A stretch of DNA of 64,000 bases, from positions 40,178,378 through 40,242,377 of the forward strand of contig OX637393.1 in NCBI GenBank assembly GCA_951799425.1, written 5' to 3'. The notes beneath the pieces were generated by a model. It was not told where the DNA came from. It searched no databases and saw only the letters and a list, made by a program, of their open reading frames with translations. A program made the position numbers and the translations under genes. Source of the stretch: Ilex aquifolium (taxonomy: Eukaryota > Streptophyta > Magnoliopsida > Aquifoliales > Aquifoliaceae). This document shows positions 33,146 to 43,044 of the stretch, in pieces (the stretch's first letter is position 1; each line of letters starts with the position of its first letter).

Positions 33146-34090
33146 GTGCAAGATGGACGGTGGAGTGGGCGTGGACGTGGTCGTGGAGGACAAGCAAATC
33201 CACCACCACCACCACCACCACCTCCCGATGCCATAAGTGGCATATATCAATGTTTGAGGGAGCTTACCACTTTAGTACAAAACCAGAATGGAAACAACAA
33301 CCATAATGGTGGAGCTCACCCCCTAGCACAAGTGCTGGCAATGGGGACGACAACCGAAGGATGGTAACTCTTCGGGAATTTCTGAGGCAACACCCGCCTA
33401 CCTTCCAAGGGAGCTCCAATCATTTGGATGCGAATAGATGGATCCGCCGGGTGAAGAAGATTTGTGACGGCATGGGAGTTACCGAAGACTTGAGGGTTGG
33501 CTTAGCTACCTATTTGTTCAAGGGGGAGGCCGACCATTGGTGGGATTCAGTAAAGAGACGGAGGAACACAGATGCACTTACTTGGGAGGAGTTCGATCAA
33601 GTCTTCCAAGACAAATATTTTCCTGAGTCGATTAGAGACAAGATGAGTGCCGATTTCCTTGCTCTTCGGCAGGGTAGTTTAACGGTGGGGGAGTATGAGA
33701 GAAAGTTTGAGGAGTTATCCCAATATGCCACAGAATTCATATCCACAGAGGCCAGAAGGGCCAAACGTTTTGAGCAGGGCTTGAGGCCGGCCATTAGGGA
33801 GAAGCTTATGGCTCTTAGGATCCGTGACTATGGGGATCTTGTGGATAGAGCTATGTTGGTAGAGAGAGACATGGAAGATAATCAGCGGCGACAGAACCTT
33901 ATGAGGAGAGGTCCAATCAGGATCGGTACTAGTAGCAGTGGAGCACAGAGAGCGGCACCTTACCGTCGCCCAGATCAGGCAGTTGGATAGAGACCACAAA
34001 CAGCTCGAGGAGCAGGAGGAGTACCAGAGAGAGTAGGCACCGACCCACGTCGATGCTTTGCATGTGGAGGTGTTGTTCAAAGATAACTGC
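33146..34090 (+). pseudogene. element 4 gag, knuckle destroyed
   Basis: It opens MQDGRWSGRGRGRGG with a run of nine prolines near residue 20, shifts frame near 33340-33365, then shows a Retrotrans_gag core (ATYLFKGEADHWWD, FDQVFQDKYFPESIRDKM, DFLALRQGSLTVGEYERKF, KRFEQGLRPAIREKL). TAG at 33988-33990 replaces CAG. The zinc knuckle near 34055 reads CFACGGVVQR then a stop, so the second half of the knuckle seen in element 2 is lost. RNA packaging by this protein would fail. Confidence 0.85.
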
Positions 34091-34133
34091 CCATTGCTTT
34101 CAACCAAGACCAACCAAGCAACCGGGCCTGTGA

Positions 34134-36216
34134 ATGCAAACAAGCCACCGCTACAAAGGTCACTACAACAGCAGACCATTTGAAGCTCTAGCCCCAAGTG
34201 GCGCCAACCAAGGAAGGGTATTTTCTTTGACCCAACCGGAGGAAGATGCCTCCAATGCAGTGGTGGAAGGTATTGTTCTCCTCTACAATTCTTGGGCCCG
34301 AATTTTATTTGATCCGGGGGCGACTCATTCATTTATACGTATTGCATATGCTATTAAATTGGGATTGGGCTTCGAGAAGCTAGAACATGCGTTGTGTATT
34401 AATATGCCTACGTGAGAACGGTTGGAGACTAGCCGGGTGTGTAGGGGTTGCGTGCTTCAAATTGGGGAGCACGAATTAATTGTAGATTTGGTTGCCTTAG
34501 ACATGAAGGGGTATGACGTGATCTTTGGGATGAACTTGTTATCCACATTCCGGGCGGTAATGGATTGTTTCCGTAAACGGATTTCTTTTCAACTACCAGG
34601 AGGGGTAGTATTCAGTTTCGTGAATGACCGAAATTCCTTCCATCCATTTCCTACTACGGGTAGTAGATTCTTGAAAGCTAAGACGGGGAGTCATTTGAGT
34701 TTCTTAGCTAGCTTGATGGGAGATGATCGAGATAAATTCCATGCGGATGTGGTGTTGATAGTATCGGATTTTTCGGATGTCTTCCCAGACGAACTACCCG
34801 GGCTACCCCCACACAAGGAGATTGAGTTCAAGATTGATCTTTACCCGGGAATCGAACCCATATCCATTGCTCCCTATCGGATGGCACCTTTGGAGTTAAA
34901 AGAGCTAAGGAAGTAGCTGGATCATCTGTTGACAATTGGGTTTATCCGTTTGAGCACTTCACCTTGGGGAGTCCCGGTACTCTTCGTGAAAAAGCATGAT
35001 GAGACACTTCAGTTGTGCACGAATTACCGAAGATTGAATCGGGTAACAATGAAGAACAAATACCCTTTTGCCACGAATCGACGACCTATTTGATCAGTTG
35101 AGAGGTTCTAGGTATTACTCCAAGATTGATCTTCGCACAGGGTATCATCAATTGCGGATCAAGGAGGAAGATATTCCTAAGACTGCTTTCCGTACTCGGT
35201 ATGGTCATTTCGAGTATACGGTGATGCCGTTCGGATTGACTAATGCTCCAGCAACCTTCATGAATTTAATGCACAGGATATTTCGGCCGTATCTAGATCA
35301 GTTTGTCATCGTGTTTATTGATGACATACTAATCTATTCCCGGACTCACGAGGATCATGGACGTCATCTCTCTATTGTGCTACAGACATTGAGAGAACAT
35401 AAGTTATATGCGATGATGAGTAAGTGTGAGTTTTGGATGAAGGAAGTTAAATTCCTTGGCCATGTTGTGTCGGAACAAGGGGTAGCTGTTGACCCCGCAA
35501 AGATTGAGACAGTGATGAAATGGGAACCACCAAAGAATGTGACCGAAGTACATAGTTTTCTGGGCTTAGCAGGCTACTACCGGAGGTTTGTGGAAGGGTT
35601 CTCAAAGCTAGCAATGCCGATGACACGTCTCACAAAGAAGGGAGAAAAATTCTTGTGGACTCAAGAGTGTGAACTAGCTTTTCGCACCTTGAAGGAGAAG
35701 TTGACAACCGCTCCTGTCCTCATTATTCCGAGTAGTGGGGAAGGATACGATGTGTACACTGATGCTTCGCTACGAGGCTTGGGGTGTGTGCTAATGCAAG
35801 GAGGGAAGGTGGTTGTCTATGGCTCTAAGCAACTCAAAGTTCATGAGCAGAATTATCCCACCTATGACTTAGAGCTTGCCGTTGTGGTTTTTGCTCTTAA
35901 GTTGTGGAGGTGTTACTTGTACGGAGAGAAATTCCAAGTGTTTTCTGATCATAAGAGCCTCAAGTACATATTCACCTAGAAGGACTTGAATCTTTGGCAA
36001 AGAAGGTGGATTGAGTATTTAGAAGACTATGATTTCACACTCAATTACCATTCGGGGAAGGTGAATGTAGTAGCGGATGCATTGAGTAGAAAATCTCGGG
36101 GTGAAATCAATTCCCTTGTGGCGAATAGGTGGAAAACGATGGATGCTTTGGAGGAATTTGATCTATGGGTGGATAGACAGGAGGATCGACCATGTCTATT
36201 CAATCTTGTAGCTTAA
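34134..36216 (+). pseudogene. element 4 protease, reverse transcriptase and RNase H
   Basis: Protease has DPGATHSFIR near 34312 and VIFGMNLLSTF. RT has [43 protein letters not shown] and FIDD at 35314-35325. RNase H has [29 protein letters not shown] and [13 protein letters not shown]. Damage: TGA 34413-34415, TAG 34914-34916 (from CAG), an extra T near 35070, TAG 35977-35979 (from CAG) and TAA 36214-36216 (from CAA). Assignment of original codons rests on alignment with elements 2 and 3. The uninterrupted GATAC at 35744-35748 gives the empty-site state for the element 3 insertion in element 2. Confidence 0.9.
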
Positions 36217-36219
36217 CCA

Positions 36220-37653
36220 ATGCTTGGACAAAGGATTGTGGCATTGCAACGATTAGACAGCGAGTTGGAGGCTATCCCGAGTAAGTTGGAGAGGAGTGAG
36301 ATTGTTGAGAATTGGGCGATAAGTGATGATGAGTTACGGTTTCAGGGAAGGCTATGTGTACCCGATCATGACCAACTAAGGGAAGAAGTGTTGGGCGAGT
36401 GCCATCGTTCCAAGTTCTCCATACATCCGGGTAGTACCAAAATGTATAGGGACATGAAGCGGTAGTATTGGTGGAAGGGAATGAAGAAGGACGTGGCTAG
36501 ATACGTTTCAAAATGTGTGGTGTGTCAGCAAGTGAAGATTGAGCATCAAAAGCCCGGAGGATTATTGCAGTCCTTGCCTATTCCCAAGTGGAAGTGGGAT
36601 CACATCACCATGGACTTCTTATCTGGCTTTCCATGGACTTCACGAGGGCATAATGCCGTATGGGTCATTGTTGATAGACTCACCAAGTCCGCTCACTTCT
36701 TGAGTATGAAGACCACCGACACGTTAGAGACCCTGAGCAAGCTCTATATTCGCGAGATAATGAGATTGCATGGAGTTCCGCTAACCATTGTGTCGGATCG
36801 TGATTCTCATTTCGTAGCGCAATTTTGGCAAAGTCTTCAAAGAGCTATGGGGACAGAGTTACACTTCAGCACCGCCTTTCATCCCCAAACGGATGGCCAA
36901 TCCGAGAGGGTGATCCAGATTCTAGAAGATATGTTACGTGCTTGTGTTTTGGACTTCAAGGGAGGTTGGAGCGATCATTTTCCGTTGGTGGAATTTGCAT
37001 ACAACAACAGCTATCAGGCAAGTATTGGGATGGCACCGTTTGAGGCGTTGTATGGAAGACCATGTAGGTCCCCAACTTGTTGGTTGGAAGCTGACGAGAG
37101 TAGCTTGTTTGGGCCGGAAATTGTTCGAGAAACTACAGAGAAAATTCAATTCATCCGGGAGAGACTACGCACGGCACAAAGTCGACAGAAAAGCTGTGCG
37201 GATCAAAGACGAAGACCCTTGGAATTCAAGGTGGGAGATTACGTGTTTCTTAAAGTATCACCCAAGAAGGGAGTGCTGCGATTTGGCAAGAAGGAAAAGT
37301 TAGCTCCAAGGTACATAGGACCATTTGAAGTGATCAAAGCGGTGGGCAAAGCGGCGTACCAACTTCGATTACCAACCCAATTATCGGGAGTACACGACGT
37401 GTTTCATGTGTCGATGTTAAGGAAGTGTCAGTCGGAGACCACACATGTTATAGATTTGGAGGATATTGAAGTTCAAGACGCAGCCATCTATGGAGAACAA
37501 CCAGTGAAGATTCTTGATACCAAAGAGAAGGTGCTCCGCAACAAAGTCATCAGATTAGTGAAGGTTTTGTGGCAACATCATGGAGTGGAGGAAGCTACTT
37601 GGGAACCAGAGCTGGAGATGCGAGAGAAGTACCCTCATCTGTTCTCTACTTAA
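36220..37653 (+). pseudogene. element 4 integrase with chromodomain, nearly intact frame
   Basis: The zinc-binding region ([13 protein letters not shown]) is cut by TAG 36463-36465, from CAG. From 36481 the frame is open for 390 codons to TAA 37651-37653: CVVCQQVKIEHQ, D,D,E in ITMDFLSGFP, IVSDRDSHFVAQFW and QTDGQSERVIQILEDM, then GPFEVIKAVGKAAYQL, then a chromodomain (VKILDTKEKVLRNK, VKVLWQHHGVEEATWEPE). This is the best preserved integrase core with chromodomain in the window. Only the N-terminal finger is severed. Confidence 0.92.
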
Positions 37654-37656
37654 GGT

Positions 37657-37694
37657 AAGTTTCGAGGACGAAACTTTCCTTAAGGGGGGTGGAT
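37657..37694 (+). promoter_or_regulatory. element 4 pre-LTR stem-loop and polypurine tract
   Basis: AAGTTTCG (37657-37664), loop AGGA, CGAAACTT (37669-37676), then AAGGGGGGTGGAT to 37694. The stem ends 18 nt before the LTR. Confidence 0.8.
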
Positions 37695-38787
37695 TGTAAA
37701 CTCCGTGCAGGTTTGAACTTTTTGTACCACTCGTAGTGGGGTTGGTCCCTTGCGAGGACCAAACCACTATTAGCTCACGGGTGCCGTGTCAGAGGATTAG
37801 TATACTATGCCTGGGTCGGATTCGTTATTGCCGGTGCATTGGTATGGGACAATGCATCGGTAGGCGCCCTTCCTGAAGTTTGATATCCTTGCGAGGATTT
37901 TTGTGTGTGGGCCAGGATATTCTCTATGTGTTTATTCATGCAATTATCTTACATCAGACTTGAGATAAATTGTGGTTATTGTTTATTGCGTTATCTTTAG
38001 GATATGATGATCTTGGAAATTGTTGTGGGAATGATTACTCTTTGGAATGGTTATTTATGGTGGAATTGGTTTTACTCTTGTACTTAATTATTGTTAATGT
38101 CTAAACTTGAGATCTTTTAAAAATATCATGTTTTCTTTCAAAATTTACGTATGCTATTTGTGAAATGAGACCGACCGTTTTCTACATTTTCCAAACCTTG
38201 TTAGAGTTTGGGAGGATTTTTCTACAGAGCTTAGTACTCACCCCCTACCAATAATGTTTTTTTTTTCAAACTTCGTGCTAGAGGAAGATCCCCGTGTTGA
38301 CGAGCAGGGAAATTGGGAAGCTCCACCAGAGGGAAACCTAGATCTCGAGGTAGACATCTAAAGCTATAGTTTTTTTTTTGTGCTAGACTAGGGAATTTAT
38401 TTACGATCATGTATAGTCTAGTATTTTCTTGATTCCACTGCTAAGTTAAAATGTAATTCTTTTGGAATGTAATTGCTATAGCTTGGCCTATTCTTTTGGG
38501 AAGATATTGTGGGTATTACATATGGTGAATGAAATGTTATTATTTGATGGATTTATTTAGTGCTCTCATGATGTGAAGGGTTTTAGATAGTAATGTTGTC
38601 CAAGGGGAATTTTGGGGTATTACAAATCAAACTCATATGGACAGTTTTAATGTTCCCTTATAAATGGACCCGGTGTGGTCAATGTAGTATAATTGCACAG
38701 GTTGTGTTTTGGGTAGAGCTCCCCGTACAAATGAGACTCTGCCCGAATTTTGTTAAAATAAGGACCCCCAGTTTTGGGGACGTTACA
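37695..38787 (+). repeat. element 4 3' LTR with a 1.1-kb internal deletion
   Basis: It starts TGTAAAC, then jumps to TCCGTGCAGG, which corresponds to 31892 in the 5' LTR. About 1,126 bp is missing, including the probable promoter. The two sides share AC at the junction. The last 45 bp carries AATTTTGTTAAAATAAG, as in the element 2 LTR, rather than the AGTTTTGTTAAATTAAG of its own 5' LTR. Confidence 0.88.
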
Positions 38788-38792
38788 CTTTT

Positions 38793-39163
38793 GCTCACCC
38801 CCTACAACACACTTACAGATTTCGGCATAGAAGAGGATGTCTATATGGATGAGCAAGTTGATTACGCGCTATTGGAGAATCAAGATGTGGACCCTGCCCT
38901 AGAGGAATATAGTTGTTTTATTTTTGATTTAGTGTTTGAGAGATTTTTATGAAATAATATTTGAGCTAGTTTAATTATTCCGCTGCTAGATACTATTGGG
39001 TTTTGAATTGTAAGTTAGAGAAGTTACTATGTGTTATTGACTTGAGTATTTATTCTCTGTCAGATGGATGGATGATTTATTATTTTATGGTTATCGTAGT
39101 TGCTCTCATGATTGGTTGGTTTTAGATAGTAATGTCTTCTAGGGTGGATTTTGGGGCGTTACA
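38793..39163 (+). repeat. element 1 5' LTR, second part
   Basis: Resumes with GCTCACCCCC after the CTTTT duplication (38788-38792) and ends GGGGCGTTACA. It aligns with 44875-45245. Confidence 0.92.
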
Positions 39164-39167
39164 GGTT

Positions 39168-39180
39168 TGGTATCAGAACT
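39168..39180 (+). promoter_or_regulatory. element 1 primer binding site
   Basis: TGGTATCAGAACT, five bases after the LTR. It has one internal mismatch to the tRNA-iMet complement seen in the other elements (AGAGC). Confidence 0.75.
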
Positions 39181-39752
39181 TAGGAATTAGGTCTTACATG
39201 GGAGCTGTAGGTTGTGAATTATCACTAGAGTATTAGGTCGGTTGAAGAAACTCTAGGGTTTAATTTGTTTGAAGTTATATGTTTATAAGATATGGGTGAT
39301 TTGTTGCTCAGTTAGGTTAGGGATTATTTATTTGTTTGAATTTATGGATTAGTTAGCTTTGAGGAGTTGACGAAAATTTGGGATGTATATTCTAGTTTTA
39401 TATCTTGTCGTTTTGGACTATTCTAGGAGATGGATGGTAATTTGGCTTTTGGTTTGTAAATGATGCTAGACATGGATCTCTATGCAAGTCATATTATCTA
39501 TATTGGAGGTGGGTATGAGATAGGATTTGTGACAAAAGACACCTAAACTCGAGTTGGACAAGTATAGCAGAACCATCAGTCAATCAGACTTCCTTTCACT
39601 AATTTGATCATAACTCTTTGTTGGAAAGTCCAAATGGCGCATCATCTTTTTTGTTAGAAGCTTAACTCGTATATCTTTCCAACCATATAGGTCACACATG
39701 CTAGAAATACCTATGTTAAATCAGTTTATTCTTTGAAGTTAATCAAAAAATA

Positions 39753-40231
39753 TGTGAGATCTTGGTGTCCCACATCGGTTAGGGAGGGGAAAGTTGTTGG
39801 GCTTATTAGTAAGCCCCTCTCCTTACATGACATAAGGTCTTTTCTCAGGGGTACTGGGAGGAACAAAACCGTGAGAGCCAGTGGGCCCAAAGCGGATAAT
39901 ATTATGTCATGTGGAGGGTGGGGTGTTACAAGTGGTATCAGAGCCGACTCTCGCCTGGACCGAGTGTGGGCCCCTGCCGTGCTAGCGTGTAGTGGGCGGG
40001 CAGGTAGCTGGCGAGCTGCTGCACGGGGACGTGTAGCCCTGAGTGGGGTGGATTGTGAGATCTTGGTGTCCCACATCGGTTAGGGAGGGGAAAGTTGCTG
40101 GGCTTATTAGTAAGCCCCTCTCCTTACATGACATAAGGCCTTTTCCCAAGGGTACTGGGAGGAACAAAACCGTAAGAGCCAGTGGGCCCAAAGCGGACAA
40201 TATTATGCTATGTGGAGGGTGGGGTGTTACA
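39753..40231 (+). mobile_element. TRIM element, 479 bp
   Basis: Two 178-bp LTRs (39753-39930 and 40054-40231) start TGTGAGATCTTGG and end GGGGTGTTACA. They flank a 123-bp interior with primer site TGGTATCAGAGCC (39933-39945) and polypurine tract GTGGGGTGGAT (40043-40053). A perfect AAATA duplication flanks it (39748-39752 and 40232-40236). The LTRs differ at around nine positions. It has no coding capacity, so it depends on other elements. The CCCACATCGG block is common in plant TRIMs. No 5S rRNA-like segment was seen, so it is not Cassandra. Confidence 0.93.
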
Positions 40232-43006
40232 AAATATGCACTGTACTATTCATTGGATAACGAAGTGTCGTGCTTTCTTCTCAGAATCTGAAGGACTTAT
40301 CCTTTAGCGAGTTTTCACACTATTTAGGCTTTGATTTAGAGACACTCCCATGTTGATTGAAGTATTTTGATGGATAACAATATAAAATTGGACTATGACT
40401 TGGTGTCTTATCGACTCTAAGTATTCTATTGTATGATTAGTATTGGTTATATTGATTGGAAGTGAAGGAGATGTGATAACCCAATTAGGATGTGTGGAGG
40501 TAAGGTCAATTTAGATTTTTTTAAGTTGGACTAGTTTTCAATAATAAGGTTATAGAAAGTTATTTGTGTTACTTAAAATGTCATAAAAATTAAAGAATAA
40601 ATGTAGTTTTGGTTTTACGATATGAACCATGAGAGTGTTATGTTTTCCTCTAGGCTGAGTACAGTGGTATGAGATAGTATAATTCTCAAATGTGATCAAT
40701 TGAAGGAATATGATGAAGTAACATCGAATGAGATCCTATTTTGAAATAACTATAGGAATAGTGATTATGGTTCTTAAATGGGCAGGAGTTTGTTTCATAA
40801 CCACGTACTTGAGGTTACCAATATTGGTTTGAAAATATTACAGAGAGTTGATTAAATTTACTTTTGAAGTATTAATGGTTTAGAAGAGTCATACATAAGA
40901 TACTCATTAAGGACGTTATATTTAGGCAATTTTATTTCGTTGTGGGATTAGTTCGCTGCACTTAGATTCTCTTAAGTATTAACAATCGAGCTTCTTTTGG
41001 TTAAGTGTAGATTTAACAGTTGACTTGTATTCAAAAATTTTGATTGGAAATTTGAGGGCGAGTTATGGAAACAAACTTATAGACATATAAAAAGGAAAAT
41101 CTAGAAGGCCTAATTAAGTGGTAGTAGTTACCTTTGACCCTATATATTGTAGGATTAAAGACTATAGAGGTTTAAAAGCTTGAGGTCATATATAGCAGAC
41201 AATTATTGAAATAAGGATGATATCCAAAGTTTAATATGAACTTCTATTGTTCCGTGGGATATTTTAATGTTATTGGAGTTGTGTTGGGGGAATATGAAGT
41301 TCTTTTTCTTGTCTCTTTTAGTACATTATTAAGATAGGTTCGATTAGTTATACTTGAGGATTGTTGGTATGAGTATTGAAGATTTGAACTTTATGGCTAG
41401 TGGTGGTAATTGGGAGGACGTAATTTGAGGAATCAATAACGATACCTATGCAGATTGGCTGTGACATGAATGTAGAAACCTTATGTAATTTTTAGGATAA
41501 ATGACTGTGGTTATCTTAGTAATTGGCAGATCGTTATTATCTTGGGAATTATGAATAATGATTAAGACTATGATGACTAATGTGGGTAAATTGAAGAACA
41601 TTGGTTTAATCATTGGGAGTCTTGTTTTAGTTTGGATTATATCATAAGAAGTCTGGTGATAGGGAATTGAGAGATATTTTGGGATCGTTGACAATCTATC
41701 TTCACATTTTAGTATATTACAAGATATATATTGTAATGGATTATATCATAGGGATTCAAAAGTATAGGTATCGTGAAAAGAGTTGTGACGTTAATGAAAG
41801 CCACTAAGAATTGATTACATGGTTATTAGTTCTAGCTCAAGGTTAGAGATTGAGAATGAATACTTGAGAGATAGAAAATAATTGGCCTTAATCGAGTTGG
41901 TGAACATGTAGAGATATTAAGATTGATCTAAAAGTATGAATCTGGATACAAATAAGTTATGAAGAGGATTGTAAGACTTATTGATTTGAGCCCAAGATTG
42001 GGAACCGAAAGCAAATATCTTGGAGATATAACTTGACCCTTAGCCTAAGTATTATAGTTAGTTATTTACTAAAATTTCCTTTGAGGGAGAAAGATAGATC
42101 ATTAGTGAACACATTTTGGAAGTTATAATCAAAGAACATATATGGTGAAACATGACATATCTTCACAAAACCTTATGAACCTATGAGACTTCTTATATTG
42201 AGGCTAGTTTTTACTTAATGATTATTGAATTATAATTTATATTAGAGTGCGCAGCGAACCATTAAATTAGATTTAATATTAGTGGAATTAATCATTAGTT
42301 ATGATTACAGTGGTGAATGTAAAGAGTATAAATTTGATGAGTAAGATTCAATCTCTTGAAAAACTTGGTGTACAGTTTGATGGTTATAATTGTTGGGAAT
42401 CTTGTGGTGTCCTCAGAACCACAGAAATTAATAAGTATCCATAGGCTATGAAGTTATTATTAGATTTTAAATATTCTGAGTTTCTCTAGTCTAGTGAGAG
42501 ACAAAGTTATTAAGAAGGACACATCTATTTAAAGAATCATTATAGATCTTGTAGTAATGGCGTTACTAAGTTATGGATTATATCATAATTTGAGTATAGG
42601 AACGATGAGTAATCTTATTAGCGAAATTGAATTTGGTTGTTGTGAAATGTTTATGGATAAGCTACATATAAGAAGCAAACATGAGATTTTTTTTAAATGA
42701 TTTGTGAATTCAAAAGAGAAGTGATATATGATAAACATGAAATAAGTTGAAGATCTAGTAGTTATGCATGATATGAAATTAGGTAAGACAAGCACATGAA
42801 ATTATTAAGTATAAAGAATAATCGAAAGTAGAGAATGAAGGTAAACTTGGGGACTTCAATAACTACAATGATGGTATAAGTTGAAGGGATGGATTTAAAA
42901 ATTTAGAATATGATATTCTATTCTGATCTTAGATTTGATGTTTAAGGGATTAACATGCTTTGAGACTCGGTAGTCAAATATAATTAGATAGACTAACTCG
43001 ACGATT

Positions 43007-43044
43007 AAGTTTCGATGACGAAACTTTCTTTTAGGGGGGTGGAT
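43007..43044 (+). promoter_or_regulatory. element 1 pre-LTR stem-loop and polypurine tract
   Basis: AAGTTTCG (43007-43014), loop ATGA, CGAAACTT (43019-43026), then TAGGGGGGTGGAT to 43044. The stem is kept, 18 nt before the LTR, although the interior has lost all coding sequence. Confidence 0.8.

Larger units (their letters stand above)
10287..38787 (+). mobile_element. composite of gypsy elements 2 and 4 within the element 1 LTR
   Basis: It begins TGTAAACCCCC at 10287 and ends GGGGACGTTACA at 38787, flanked by a perfect CTTTT duplication (10282-10286 and 38788-38792). The uninterrupted site is at 44870-44874 in the other LTR of element 1. Inside, the order is LTR, internal region 2 (split by element 3), LTR lacking its 3' end, LTR, internal region 4, LTR lacking most of its 5' half. 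One target duplication for two elements in tandem suggests a nested insertion followed by recombination between LTR ends. Confidence 0.88.
30759..38787 (+). mobile_element. element 4: gypsy chromovirus copy joined in tandem to element 2
   Basis: It has a 5' LTR (30759-32964), a primer site, gag, protease, RT, RNase H, integrase with chromodomain, a polypurine tract and a 5'-deleted 3' LTR (37695-38787). Its internal region is related to element 2 but clearly diverged. The left end abuts AGTAC of the element 2 LTR. The right end abuts the CTTTT duplication that belongs to the composite, so its own target duplication is missing on the right. Confidence 0.9.
39164..43044 (+). mobile_element. element 1 non-coding interior
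   Basis: 3,881 bp, or about 3.4 kb without the TRIM. It is AT-rich and lacks any recognisable gag, protease, RT, integrase or chromodomain motif in the frames examined. The first 100 bp or so (GGGAGCTGTAGG and following) and the last 40 bp match elements 2 and 4. The interior therefore keeps only the signals needed for reverse transcription. Confidence 0.75.

Noticed and set aside
38593..38952. 119-codon plus-strand frame spanning 38787
   Set aside because: It crosses the junction between the element 4 LTR and the element 1 LTR, so it is a chance fusion of two non-coding ends.
39753..40231. TRIM as a Cassandra element
   Set aside because: Cassandra LTRs carry a 5S rRNA-like promoter segment; none is visible here.
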